Below are positions 27,652-36,350 of a stretch of 64,000 nucleotides of DNA, in pieces. The notes under the pieces were generated by a model. It ran no database searches. It saw nothing but the letters and a program-made list of their open reading frames with translations, and was not told the DNA's origin. The stretch's first letter is position 1. Each line of letters begins with the position of its first letter. Origin of the DNA: Colwellia sp. MB3u-45 (GTDB lineage: Bacteria; Pseudomonadota; Gammaproteobacteria; Enterobacterales; Alteromonadaceae); contig NZ_JACGVC010000042.1 in assembly GCF_014077005.1 (NCBI RefSeq), forward strand, positions 1 to 64,000, read 5' to 3'. Both the position numbers and the translations under genes were made by a program.

Positions 27652-27915
27652 GAAAAACTTTATACTAGAAAACTTTCGTCAATTCTAACCAACTACTAAA
27701 GAAATATCACCCATTGAGTGCATTAATTGCATAAAACTCAGCCTAGGCTAAACATGAGTAGGGATTAAGGGAAGTTTAAAGACAAGTTTTTAGCTGTCAG
27801 CTGTCAGTAAGTTAAAGAAGCTTTGAGCTTGTTGTTACTGTGTTTTTGCTTCTGCAGTCCTCCCAATTTACTGCTTGTGAAATAGGCTGCTAGGCTGTGT
27901 TTTTCGACGCAGCAA

Positions 27916-30144
27916 TTACCAGCTTAAGTCTACTGGGTCGATATCAATTGACCATTTAACTTTTGATTGCCATTCATTTGTGGCGCTATGGTGAATTAGC
28001 TTAAATACTGCTTGATGCAGCTGCTTTCTAGATTTGGCTTGCAAAATTAAGTGGAATCTAAATTTACCCGCCTTTTTTCCCATTGCTGCTGGCACAGGCC
28101 CAGCAAACTGGCAACCTTCAAAGGCTATTTGGGTCATAGCGCGTAAAAATTTTTCCGGGTAAGAAGGGTAGTTTGCTTCAGCTCTAAATAATGCTTGAAA
28201 GCTAAAGGGTGGCAATAAGGCTTGTTGGCGTTCAATAAGCGCTTGTTTAGCAAAGTGTTGATAGCCATTTTGTACTAAGTCTTGCAGTAATGGATGATCA
28301 GGGAATTTACTTTGTACCATGACTTTACCAGGCTTACTTGCTCGACCGGCTCGGCCTGACACTTGTACTAAAAGTTGTGCCATATGTTCAGCCGCGCGAA
28401 AGTCGTAACTAAATAAAGCCCCATCAACATCAAGCACAGCAACTAAGGTGACATCAGGAAAGTGATGGCCTTTTGCTAGCATTTGTGTGCCAATCAAGAG
28501 TTGATGCTCTTTATTACTGACCTCGGTTAATAACTTAGCTAAGGCACCTTTTTTACGCGTGCTGTCTCGGTCAATGCGCACGGTAGAATAATCAGGAAAC
28601 AATTCACCAATTTTTTCTTCTAATTGCTCTGTGCCTTGTCCTAAGGGTTTAATGCGAACACTGCCACAACTTGGGCATTGTGGTGGAATGCGTTTTTGAC
28701 TGGCGCAATGATGGCAAATCAGCAACCCTTGGCCTTGATGTAAGGTAAAAGGTTTATTACAGCGTTGGCAATCAGCAATCCAATGGCATTCTTGGCAGTT
28801 AATAGCGGGGGCATAACCACGACGATTAAGAAAAATTAATGCTTGCTCACCACGGGCTAAGGTATTTTTTATGGCTTGTTTTAAGCTACCGGAAAGGCCA
28901 TGTTCCATTTGTTGTTGCGCCACATCTATTAAGCTGATTTTTGCTGTTGAGGCATTACCGGCACGTTTGCGTAATTGATGATAATGATATTTTCCGCTCA
29001 AGGCATTTTGCAGTGACTCAAAACTGGGTGTGGCAGTGCCGAGTATAATGGGAATATTAAGTTGTCTAGCTCTGAGTATGGCAATATCGCGCGCATGATA
29101 GCGAAAGCTGTCTTGCTGTTTAAATGAAGCATCGTGTTCTTCATCAACAATGATCATGCCCAAATCATTAAGCGGAGTAAAGATAGCCGAGCGGGTACCA
29201 ATAACAATCGCCGCGGTTCCTCGTTGTGCTTCTAGCCAAGTTTGTAAGCGTTCTTTGTCGTTCAAACCTGAGTGATGCAGGCTTATCGGCACATTAAAGC
29301 GTTGTTCGAAGCGACTTAAGGTTTGCGGCGTTAGGCCAATTTCAGGTACTAAGACTAACACTTGTTTGTTGTTGGCCAGTATTTGCTCCATGGCCTGTAA
29401 ATAAACCTCGGTTTTACCACTACCGGTTATACCATCAACTAAGTGACAAGAAAACTGCGCTTGCAGCTCTTTCACCGTGGCGACAATTAGCGCTTGTTCT
29501 GTTGATAATTCTAGTCGGTTATCTTGCTGTAATGCTTGCTCTTGCCATTGAAATAAAGTTACCGCACGGCTTTTACTATAAATGAATTCTTTTTTCTCCA
29601 GCGCATTAAGCTGTGCTTTATTAAAGCCAAGGGTTAATAGCTCTGACCATGTCATGCCTTGATGCTGGTTAAGCATAGTGAGTAACTCAGCTTGTTTGGG
29701 TGAGCGTTTGGCGGTAGTTGTTTGTTCTTCCTCGCTTAAGTCTGCTTTTGTTAACCAAACTTGCGGTAGCTCAACATCAGGTTGTTTTATTTGTCGCAAT
29801 AAAACCGGTAATGCTTGTTGGAACACATCACCAATAGGATGATGGTAGTAGTCGCTACAGCGTTGAATAAAATGCAGTAATTGAGGTGAAAAACTGAAGT
29901 TGTCATTAACTCGACTGAGCACTGATTTTAATTTTTTAGCTGCATATTCAGTGCTTTCATCTATCGACAAAACAATACCAACCACTTGGCGAGAGCCAAA
30001 AGGCACAATAACTCGTTCACCTAATTGCACGGCGTTAGTGTTGAGTTCCGCCGGTAGTTTGTAAGTAAACAACTGGCGCATAGGAACGGGTATTGCAACT
30101 TGCAGGTATATATCTGTTGAAGTTATTGCCAAAAATACTGTCAT
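27916..30144 (-). CDS. priA: PriA, primosomal replication restart helicase
   Basis: PriA reloads the replisome at stalled forks. Features in order are the 3'-DNA-binding domain (about 15-115), a winged helix, Walker A GITGSGKT (238-245), DEEH (IVDEEHD) of the helicase core, the zinc-binding cysteine cluster (CQECHWIADCQRCN, then CHHC and CPSCGS), and helicase motifs V-VI (LIGTQMLAKG and QVSGRAGRA). It has 742 residues (E. coli 732). The start is placed at the first ATG; no good ribosome binding site is seen, so a start a few codons inward is possible. It is divergent from rpmE. Confidence 0.96.
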   Translation of the reverse strand: MTVFLAITSTDIYLQVAIPVPMRQLFTYKLPAELNTNAVQLGERVIVPFGSRQVVGIVLSIDESTEYAAKKLKSVLSRVNDNFSFSPQLLHFIQRCSDYYHHPIGDVFQQALPVLLRQIKQPDVELPQVWLTKADLSEEEQTTTAKRSPKQAELLTMLNQHQGMTWSELLTLGFNKAQLNALEKKEFIYSKSRAVTLFQWQEQALQQDNRLELSTEQALIVATVKELQAQFSCHLVDGITGSGKTEVYLQAMEQILANNKQVLVLVPEIGLTPQTLSRFEQRFNVPISLHHSGLNDKERLQTWLEAQRGTAAIVIGTRSAIFTPLNDLGMIIVDEEHDASFKQQDSFRYHARDIAILRARQLNIPIILGTATPSFESLQNALSGKYHYHQLRKRAGNASTAKISLIDVAQQQMEHGLSGSLKQAIKNTLARGEQALIFLNRRGYAPAINCQECHWIADCQRCNKPFTLHQGQGLLICHHCASQKRIPPQCPSCGSVRIKPLGQGTEQLEEKIGELFPDYSTVRIDRDSTRKKGALAKLLTEVSNKEHQLLIGTQMLAKGHHFPDVTLVAVLDVDGALFSYDFRAAEHMAQLLVQVSGRAGRASKPGKVMVQSKFPDHPLLQDLVQNGYQHFAKQALIERQQALLPPFSFQALFRAEANYPSYPEKFLRAMTQIAFEGCQFAGPVPAAMGKKAGKFRFHLILQAKSRKQLHQAVFKLIHHSATNEWQSKVKWSIDIDPVDLSW

Positions 30145-30222
30145 ATAGAAATAAAATGTTATGCATATTCTACTGCTTAATGACGTAATGCCAAGCTCGA
30201 AAATTCGACTAGGAGGATTTTT

Positions 30223-30291
30223 ATGAAATTAAGCAATTTATTGCTCAATTTTTTAGCAATTTTTATTGCCATAGGAGGAGCGATACTATAA
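30223..30291 (+). CDS. Candidate small membrane peptide (22 codons) upstream of rpmE
   Basis: A perfect AGGAGG lies 6 nt before an ATG that opens MKLSNLLLNFLAIFIAIGGA (22 residues in all), a single hydrophobic helix with a basic N-terminus. It is too short for normal gene calling. It sits in the priA-rpmE gap, on the rpmE strand, 91 nt before rpmE. After its stop the sequence GGAGGAGCG can pair with CGCCTCC near 30293-30299. It could be a small membrane protein or toxin-like peptide. No homologue is known to me. Confidence 0.5.
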   Translation: MKLSNLLLNFLAIFIAIGGAIL

Positions 30292-30299
30292 CATTCGCC

Positions 30300-30379
30300 T
30301 CCATTATTTTTAACTCGTATGGTGCTTGGCAGCAATAATGACTGACCGAGTGGCGATGCGGCCTTAACAGAGGTTTCCC
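30300..30379 (+). promoter_or_regulatory. Candidate L31 leader of rpmE
   Basis: The 80 nt before rpmE contain GACTGACCGAGTGGCGATGC and ACAGAGGTTTCCC, close to what I recall of the E. coli rpmE leader, where L31 is thought to repress its own mRNA. Ribosomal leader motifs have been described upstream of L31 genes in Gammaproteobacteria. The assignment rests on recollection of the E. coli sequence. Confidence 0.45.
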
Positions 30380-30592
30380 ATGAAAGACGGTATCCATCCA
30401 AATTATACAGAGTTCAAGGCAACTTGTTCTTGTGGTAACATTATTACAACTCGTTCAACTGTAACTAAAGACATACATCTTGACGTGTGTTCAGAATGTC
30501 ACCCATTCTATACTGGCAAGCAAAAATCTGCTGAGACCGGTGGTCGTGTTGATAAATTCAACAAGCGTTTTGGTGCTCTTAGCAAGAAGTAA
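30380..30592 (+). CDS. rpmE: Ribosomal protein L31, zinc-binding type
   Basis: The 70-residue bL31 protein of the large subunit contacts the 5S/intersubunit bridge region. Cysteines C16, C18, C37 and C40 form the zinc-binding C+ type (TCSCGN and [12 protein letters not shown]). Conserved [12 protein letters not shown] is near the end. AGAGGT lies 5-7 nt before the ATG. It is followed by a strong terminator. The zinc-free paralogue (ykgM/rpmE2) is not in the window. Confidence 0.97.
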   Translation: MKDGIHPNYTEFKATCSCGNIITTRSTVTKDIHLDVCSECHPFYTGKQKSAETGGRVDKFNKRFGALSKK

Positions 30593-30612
30593 TTCTGCTA
30601 ATATACCAGTAG

Positions 30613-30641
30613 AAAAAAGCACCTTTAGGTGCTTTTTTTTT
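30613..30641 (+). terminator. Terminator of rpmE
   Basis: AAAAAGCACC and GGTGCTTTTT flank a four-base TTTA loop and run into T8. It begins 20 nt after the rpmE stop. Confidence 0.92.
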
Positions 30642-30955
30642 GTCAAAAATTAAGCTTGTGTGTCATGTTAACTCAACATTTTTATCCTCTTAACGTCGCT
30701 TAAAATAAATTTTGTTATTTTTCTTAACTGCCAAGATCGCTTTAAGTTGTTCATCATAGCTAAATCACGTGATTTGGCCATATAGCAGAGTTGCTAAATA
30801 CCTTACAAAATATACATACGCGTGGATCTCGACGCTTTGAAATAGCTAAATAGCGCGTTAAATACGGTGAGTAGTGCTTTATTTATTGACGTTATAACAA
30901 GAAAATTCAATCCTGTTTGGCGGCTAAAATAGTGAAATATTTCTTGTTAATATCA
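30642..30955. other. Intergenic region before dnaB, no gene seen
   Basis: About 300 bp of AT-rich sequence with no open frame preceded by a ribosome binding site. The dnaB promoter candidate follows at its right end. Confidence 0.5.
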
Positions 30956-30984
30956 TTTTGCTTATGGGGAATTTCTGCTATATT
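30956..30984 (+). promoter_or_regulatory. Candidate sigma-70 promoter for dnaB-alr
   Basis: TTTTGC (30956-30961), a 17-bp spacer and an extended -10, TGCTATATT, 94 bp before the dnaB ATG. Confidence 0.45.
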
Positions 30985-31077
30985 TGCTCTCTTTATTTTC
31001 GAATAATTTTATAAAGTTTATTGCGCCAGTATGCTCGCCAATAAGCAGAGATTATCGCCAAGCATTTAAGGTGTGAT

Positions 31078-32496
31078 ATGGCCGATCGCAAGCCAACCAA
31101 GTTTAGTAAAAACAATCAGTTTCCTCGAGACAAACAAATTGATGAGTTAAAAGTTCCGCCACATTCTTTAGAGGCAGAGCAATCAGTGCTAGGTGGTTTA
31201 TTGTTAGATAACGAAACTTGGGACCGCGTAAGTGAACGAGTTGTTGCACAAGACTTCTATAGTAGATCACATCGTATTACTTTTGAGACTATTGGTCGGT
31301 TAATTGAGTTAGGTGAGCCGGTCGATTTGATCACCTTATCTGAAGCGCTTGAAAACGATCAAAAGCTTGATGATGTTGGTGGTTTTGTTTATCTCGCTGA
31401 AATGATGAAAAACACACCAAGTGCCGCCAATATCACCGCCTATGCGACTATTGTGCGTGAACGTGCGGTAACGCGCGAAATGATCAGTGTGGCCAATGAA
31501 ATTGCAGAAGCGGGTTATGATCCACAAGGGCGTAGTAGTGCCGATTTACTCGATTTTGCCGAAACTAAGGTTTTTGCGATTGCCGAGCAACGTGCTAATA
31601 AGTCGGAAGGCCCAGAAAATATTAATTCAGTCTTAGAAAAAACGGTTGATCGTATTGAGAAACTTTGTGCATCACCGACTAACGGTGTTACTGGTGTTTC
31701 AAGTGGCTTTACTGATTTAGATAAAATGACTGCAGGTTTTCAAAAATCTGATCTCATCATTGTTGCTGGCCGTCCGTCTATGGGTAAAACGACTTTTGCC
31801 ATGAACTTGGCCGAACATGCTGCCATGACTGAAGATAAACCCGCGTTAATCTTCAGCTTAGAGATGCCGTCAGAGCAACTAATGATGCGTATGCTGGCGT
31901 CACTTGGTCGTATTGACCAAACTAAAATTCGTACCGGTCAATTAGAAGATGAAGATTGGGCGCGGTTATCATCAACCATGGGCTTGTTAATTGAAAAAGG
32001 TAAAATGTTTATTGATGATGCGGCGGGCTTAACACCAACCGATGTGCGTTCGCGAGCACGACGTATTGCCCGAGATCATGGCGGTATTAGTATGATCATG
32101 ATCGATTACCTGCAATTGATGCGTGCGCCACAATTTTCTGATAACAGAACCTTGGAAATTGCTGAAATATCTCGTTCATTAAAAGCCTTGGCAAAAGAAT
32201 TAGAAGTGCCAGTAGTGGCGTTATCTCAACTTAACCGTGGCTTGGAGCAGCGTTCTGATAAACGACCAATAAACTCAGATTTACGTGAATCAGGTTCAAT
32301 TGAGCAAGATGCCGACTTAATCATGTTTATTTATCGTGATGAGGTTTATCACGATGATTCTGAATACAAAGGTATGGCTGAAATTATTATTGGTAAACAG
32401 CGTAATGGCCCTATTGGTCGAGTACCTTTAACCTTCCAAGGACAATTTTCTCGTTTCGATAATTATGCTGGCCCGCACGTATTAGGCGAAGATTAA
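31078..32496 (+). CDS. dnaB: Replicative DNA helicase DnaB
   Basis: DnaB is the hexameric fork helicase. The N-terminal primase-interaction domain (about 25-130) is followed by a linker and a RecA-like ATPase with Walker A GRPSMGKTT (231-239), Walker B MIMIDYLQLM, and the C-terminal DLRESGSIEQDADLIMFIYRDE. It has 472 residues, like E. coli (471). AAGGTG lies 6 nt before the ATG. The alr gene follows after 6 nt, the order also found in E. coli. Confidence 0.98.
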   Translation: MADRKPTKFSKNNQFPRDKQIDELKVPPHSLEAEQSVLGGLLLDNETWDRVSERVVAQDFYSRSHRITFETIGRLIELGEPVDLITLSEALENDQKLDDVGGFVYLAEMMKNTPSAANITAYATIVRERAVTREMISVANEIAEAGYDPQGRSSADLLDFAETKVFAIAEQRANKSEGPENINSVLEKTVDRIEKLCASPTNGVTGVSSGFTDLDKMTAGFQKSDLIIVAGRPSMGKTTFAMNLAEHAAMTEDKPALIFSLEMPSEQLMMRMLASLGRIDQTKIRTGQLEDEDWARLSSTMGLLIEKGKMFIDDAAGLTPTDVRSRARRIARDHGGISMIMIDYLQLMRAPQFSDNRTLEIAEISRSLKALAKELEVPVVALSQLNRGLEQRSDKRPINSDLRESGSIEQDADLIMFIYRDEVYHDDSEYKGMAEIIIGKQRNGPIGRVPLTFQGQFSRFDNYAGPHVLGED

Positions 32497-32502
32497 ACGC
32501 CC

Positions 32503-33582
32503 ATGACATTGCACACAGCCACGGCGATTATTGATTTAGATGCACTAAGTGATAATTACCAGCTTATTCAGTCATTATCGCCTAAGGCTAAAATTTTAGC
32601 GGTACTGAAAGCGAATAGTTATGGTCATGGTTTAGAGCTGATTGCTAAAGCACTGCCCAATGCCGATGCTTTTGGTGTCGCGCGTATTGATGAAGCGTTG
32701 GCACTTAGAGCCGCGGGCATTGTAAAACCTATTGTATTGCTTGAAGGTTTTTTTGCTAAAGAAGATATTGATATACTGGCGGCGAGTAACTTACAAACCA
32801 TAGTGCATAACGAGCAACAGCTGGCGGCCATTTTGGATGCTAAGCTGGATGCTCCGCTAAAAGTTTGGCTGAAAATCGATACTGGCATGCATAGACTGGG
32901 TATTAATCCCGAGCAACTAGCACATTTTTATCAAGCGTTAAGTCAATCAAAAAATGTTCAGCAGCCCATAGTGCTGATGAGCCACTTAGGTTGTGCGGAT
33001 GATAAAAACAACTTAGCAACAGCGAAACAAATCTCCTTATTTGATCAACTTAGCGCTGATTTACCCCTCGAAAAAAGTTTAGCTAATTCTGCTGGCGTTT
33101 TACTTTGGCCAGAAAGCCATTATCAATGGATTAGACCTGGCTTATTACTTTATGGTGTTTCACCACTAGCAGCAGATAGCTACATAGACGGTATTGCCCC
33201 AGTCATGACTTTGCAATCAAGTTTGATCTCTGTACGTGAAATTGCTGCAGGATCTGCGGTTGGCTATGGCGGTGCTTGGGTGAGTGAAAGTAACACTATT
33301 ATAGGTGTAGTTGCTATTGGCTATGGTGATGGTTATCCCCGCCATGCCCCTAACGGTACACCGGTTTTAATTAATGGTCGACGTGTGCCGCTTATTGGTC
33401 GAGTAACTATGGATATGATCACGGTAGATTTAGGCGCTCAAAGCCAAGATAGCGTTGGCGATATTGCCACGTTATGGGGCAAAGGTTTAGCAGTTGAAGA
33501 AGTGGCTGAATTTGCTACAACTATTCCTTACGAACTTTTGTGTAATATTACCCGTCGTGTGCATATTCAGCTGGCAAAGTAA
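32503..33582 (+). CDS. alr: Alanine racemase
   Basis: Interconverts L- and D-alanine for peptidoglycan synthesis using PLP. The cofactor lysine is Lys36 in AVLKANSYGHG, and the catalytic Tyr255 is in SAVGYGGAW. The C-terminal beta domain has GRVTMDMI (substrate site). It has 359 residues, the usual size. It is 6 nt downstream of dnaB and surely co-transcribed. The 3' gap contains the A-rich repeat AAAAGTTAT twice and a bidirectional hairpin terminator. Confidence 0.97.
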   Translation: MTLHTATAIIDLDALSDNYQLIQSLSPKAKILAVLKANSYGHGLELIAKALPNADAFGVARIDEALALRAAGIVKPIVLLEGFFAKEDIDILAASNLQTIVHNEQQLAAILDAKLDAPLKVWLKIDTGMHRLGINPEQLAHFYQALSQSKNVQQPIVLMSHLGCADDKNNLATAKQISLFDQLSADLPLEKSLANSAGVLLWPESHYQWIRPGLLLYGVSPLAADSYIDGIAPVMTLQSSLISVREIAAGSAVGYGGAWVSESNTIIGVVAIGYGDGYPRHAPNGTPVLINGRRVPLIGRVTMDMITVDLGAQSQDSVGDIATLWGKGLAVEEVAEFATTIPYELLCNITRRVHIQLAK

Positions 33583-33720
33583 CAATAAACATTCACTCTT
33601 AAAAGTTATAAAAAGTTATAAAAAGTGGCTAGGCTATGACAGTGAAGCCGTTCTAGATTGCATTTTATAATAGCGCGGTTATCAATCGTACACTTTGCCT
33701 TTTGCTGTTAGCACAGAAAA

Positions 33721-33759
33721 TAGCGACTAAAGCCATGTAGATGGTTTAGTCGCTAAATA
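33721..33759. terminator. Bidirectional terminator between alr and the AhpD-like gene
   Basis: TAGCGACTAAA (33721-33731) pairs perfectly with TTTAGTCGCTA (33745-33755), and an inner CCAT/ATGG extends the stem past a one-base bulge. An A run follows on plus, and TTTT follows on minus. Confidence 0.8.
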
Positions 33760-33769
33760 AAAACGCCCG

Positions 33770-34327
33770 TTACTTGGCTGTTTTTTCCCAAGCGAATGGC
33801 TTGAATGCATCATCAACAGGTGTTTCGGCAATATGATTGGTATAATTGCTGATCACTTTTTGTGATAAACCTAAAATAATCTCCAACAACTGTTGCTCAC
33901 CGTAACCAGCAGCATAGAATGTCGCTAATTCTTCATTAGTAACATTGCCTCGATTACGAACAATAATTAAGGTCATATCAAGTAAAGCTTGCAGTTTAGC
34001 CGTAGGCATTGCTTGTTGATCACGCAATGCTTGCGTTAAATCAGGATCTACTTTCATTGAGTGTGCAATGCCGGTATGAGCGGGTACACAATATGTACAG
34101 CCGTGCTCAACATTGATACCTTGCCAAACTACGGTGAGTTCTTCTGCGTCAAATGAAGAGTTAACAAAAAGCTCATGTAATGTTTGGTATGCGCTTAATA
34201 AACCGGGTGACGAAGCTAACACGCCGTGCAAGTTAGGTAACATACCGTATGCACTAACTGATTTTTCTAATAGGGCTTTACTTTCTTGTGGTGCTGATTC
34301 AATCGTGTGTGTAGTTAATGTCGTCAT
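33770..34327 (-). CDS. Carboxymuconolactone decarboxylase/AhpD-like protein
   Basis: A 185-residue all-helical CMD/AhpD-family protein. The redox motif is C77-T-Y-C80 in EHGCTYCVPAHTGIA, typical of alkylhydroperoxidase-like members; the His two residues before the motif is not in the usual EAxxC arrangement, so catalysis may differ. It probably acts on peroxides or small reactive compounds. Its promoter region holds two palindromes of the type bound by TetR regulators, and a TetR gene lies upstream on the same strand, so it is probably the regulator's target. Confidence 0.85.
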   Translation of the reverse strand: MTTLTTHTIESAPQESKALLEKSVSAYGMLPNLHGVLASSPGLLSAYQTLHELFVNSSFDAEELTVVWQGINVEHGCTYCVPAHTGIAHSMKVDPDLTQALRDQQAMPTAKLQALLDMTLIIVRNRGNVTNEELATFYAAGYGEQQLLEIILGLSQKVISNYTNHIAETPVDDAFKPFAWEKTAK

Positions 34328-34437
34328 ATCAAATTTCCTTTATAAAAGCAGCTTGTAACAACAGATTGCTGTTGCAACAAGCTTATTGTTATTTAATGCT
34401 TAAAAAATTGACCAACCAGTTAAGAATATATTTAACA

Positions 34438-34449
34438 TACCGGTCGGTA
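34438..34449. promoter_or_regulatory. TetR-type operator 1
   Basis: TACCGGTCGGTA is a TACCG-N2-CGGTA dyad about 110 bp upstream of the AhpD-like gene's start. Confidence 0.7.
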
Positions 34450-34467
34450 AGTAATTGCCTGTTATTG

Positions 34468-34479
34468 TACCGATCGGTA
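34468..34479. promoter_or_regulatory. TetR-type operator 2
   Basis: TACCGATCGGTA is a perfect 12-bp palindrome, centre 30 bp from operator 1, almost three helical turns. Confidence 0.75.
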
Positions 34480-34787
34480 TACTTAAGTCAACAGCCAGCA
34501 ATATAAATAATTTAGTTTGTTAGGGCTTTGTTAAGTAAAATATTTATTAAGTTATAAAATCATGTGGTTATGTATGTATATGGTATTTAATATTGCCTTG
34601 ATTATTAGTAATTAAACTTGATTTAGAGTTACTGAAGTTGAATAAGCGTAATTAAAGTTGAGCAAGGAAATAAAGCGTAGGCAGTTGTAGCGCTAAGCTG
34701 AACTCACGATAATGCATATCAATGGCTATCAATAGGTATAGGGCCTTCGAATTTCAGCAGTAAAGTTGAGGCAGGTAGTAGAGAATA

Positions 34788-35426
34788 CTAGGGTAATTTT
34801 GGTGTTGGCGCAGCATGGTTTTTACCGGTACTAAATACGCCAGTCAACATAGTATCAATAACAAATTCAAGTTCTGTTGGTGGTACTTTTGAGCGCGCCA
34901 TCGACGCGGTGCCTTTTAGTGCCGTGTATAAACTTAAGGCGTTACCGGCTGAATTTTCATTTAAGCCTAAGGATATTGCTTCCTCATCAGTGGAGAATAA
35001 CTCGGTCAATAAAGCTTTGGGCGCTGCTTCTATGTCAATAAGTAACTTTGCCGCTTCTGTTGGAATATCACCACCAGCAACTTCTGATTGACACAGTACC
35101 AGATAACAACCTTTGGGTTGCTCAGTGCTGCATTGCATACCGACAATTGACATCATATAGTTTTTTAAACGCGTTTTTAAGGGTATGTTTGGTGCGTATA
35201 AAGCGCCAAGGTGGGCTTTCATATTATTTTCTATATAGTGTTGAGTCGCTTTAATAAATAAGCTTTCTTTATTACCAAACGCGCTATACATACTAGGTTT
35301 GTTAATATTCATACTCGTTGTTAAATCAGCTAAAGAAGCGCCCACAAAACCTTTCGCCCAAAACACTTCCATTGCTGCTTGCAATGCAGTTTGCTCATTA
35401 AATTTGCGTTTGCGACCACTAACCAC
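34788..35426 (-). CDS. TetR/AcrR family transcriptional regulator
   Basis: N-terminal TetR helix-turn-helix (about 10-57: EQTALQAAMEVFWAKGFVGASLADLTTSMNINKPSMYSAFGNKESLF) and an all-helical ligand domain with a cysteine in KGCYLVLCQ, suggestive but not proof of electrophile sensing. The start is GTG at 35426; the basic GRKRKF follows. It has 212 residues. It is upstream of, and on the same strand as, the AhpD-like gene, with operator-like dyads before both, fitting a self-regulated repressor of that gene. Confidence 0.88.
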   Translation of the reverse strand: MVSGRKRKFNEQTALQAAMEVFWAKGFVGASLADLTTSMNINKPSMYSAFGNKESLFIKATQHYIENNMKAHLGALYAPNIPLKTRLKNYMMSIVGMQCSTEQPKGCYLVLCQSEVAGGDIPTEAAKLLIDIEAAPKALLTELFSTDEEAISLGLNENSAGNALSLYTALKGTASMARSKVPPTELEFVIDTMLTGVFSTGKNHAAPTPKLP

Positions 35427-35463
35427 AACAATATCCGTTCACTTTGTTTGAATATCTATATTG

Positions 35464-35475
35464 TACCAAAGGGTA
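35464..35475. promoter_or_regulatory. Weaker TetR-type operator at the regulator's own promoter
   Basis: TACCAAAGGGTA keeps the outer TACC/GGTA of the two operators near 34.45 kb and lies 38 bp before the tetR start. Nine of 12 positions match operator 2. Confidence 0.4.
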
Positions 35476-35593
35476 TTTTTAAGTTCAATCGCTCAAATAG
35501 GCATGGTAAAACACTTATAAAACTATGCTTCGATAGCAGATAAATAGCTATGTTTTAAACTTTTAACCACAGAAATCTAGTGTGTAGCCGAGT

Positions 35594-35757
35594 AATGCCA
35601 ATTTCATTAATTAGGTGGTCTACTTTATACGCAGGAAAAATGGCCAAATATAAGGCATTTATTTTAATAACTAGTTGTTCTAATTATTAAATAAATAACG
35701 CAGTAGTGGGTTATTTTAACCAGTAAACATGATCAGATAATTAGTGAGATTGGTATA
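35594..35757. mobile_element. MITE-like element, copy 1
   Basis: Left end CCAATTTCATTAATTA (35598-35613) and right end TAATTAGTGAGATTGG (35738-35753) are inverted repeats matching at 14 of 16 positions. The inside is AT-rich, about 165 bp, with no coding capacity. It shares its right-hand 50 bp (TTATTTTAACCAGT ... GAGATTGGTATAATA) with copy 2. It fits a small non-autonomous transposable element; the mobilising enzyme is not in the window. Confidence 0.65.
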
Positions 35758-35920
35758 ATACCACTTTCATTAAGCTTGTGATCTTGTTGTGCGCAGAGAA
35801 AATGCATCTGGGCAAGACGCTTGATTGAGCAATAGCTGGCTATTGTGATTGAGAGCACCTTAGCCTTGGTGTATTTTAACCAGCACAAGTGGGCAATAAC
35901 GTAATGAGATTGGTATAATA
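35754..35920. mobile_element. MITE-like element, copy 2
   Basis: Lies directly after copy 1 and shares its TATAATA junction. The left end CCACTTTCATTAAG (35761-35774) and the right end CGTAATGAGATTGG (35900-35913) are imperfect inverted repeats (11 of 14). The right 50 bp and some of the interior match copy 1. A third, degenerate relative is near 49.3 kb. Confidence 0.65.
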
Positions 35921-35930
35921 TGGCGATACA

Positions 35931-36350
35931 TTACTCGCCACTCACGGTCAGTATTAGGGTTCTTGCACTGCTATGAACACGGTGCTCGCCTAGATAAATT
36001 CCTTGCCAAAGTCCTAAGTTCATTTGGCCATTTTTTAACGGAATACTGACACTACTGCCTAAGGTACTTGCCTTAATGTGAGCCGGCATATCATCAGGGC
36101 CTTCATAAGTATGACGATAATAAGAGGCATTTTCTGGGACGAAGTGATTAAAGTGACGTTCCATATCATCACGCACTGTTGAGTCAGCATTTTCGTTAAT
36201 CGTTAACGATGCTGAAGAATGTTGGATGAAAAGATGTAACAAGCCAAAACGCACGGGGGAGAGCTCAGCGAGTATTTGCTCAATATCAGTTGTGATTAAG
36301 TGAAAACCACGTTGATAAGGTTGTAGTGTTAACTCTACTTGTTGCCACAT
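35931..36350 (-). CDS. yjbQ: YjbQ family protein (secondary thiamine-phosphate synthase enzyme family)
   Basis: A 139-residue UPF0047/YjbQ protein. Signatures are LLHLFIQHSSASLTINENAD, HFVPENASYYRHTYEGPDDMPAHIKAS and GTWQGIYLGEHR-like GLWQGIYLGEHR. E. coli YjbQ can supply weak thiamine-phosphate synthase activity, though its natural role is unclear. It stands alone. Its 3' end lies only 10 bp from MITE copy 2. Confidence 0.9.
   Translation of the reverse strand: MWQQVELTLQPYQRGFHLITTDIEQILAELSPVRFGLLHLFIQHSSASLTINENADSTVRDDMERHFNHFVPENASYYRHTYEGPDDMPAHIKASTLGSSVSIPLKNGQMNLGLWQGIYLGEHRVHSSARTLILTVSGE

Larger units (their letters stand above)
34328..34787. other. Intergenic region between the TetR gene and its probable target
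   Basis: 460 bp with no gene. The left part holds the operator pair; the rest is AT-rich and shows no recognisable element. Confidence 0.5.

Noticed and set aside
30177-30401. 74-codon minus-strand frame over the rpmE leader
   Set aside because: It overlaps the start of rpmE and its leader on the other strand, with no ribosome binding site of its own.
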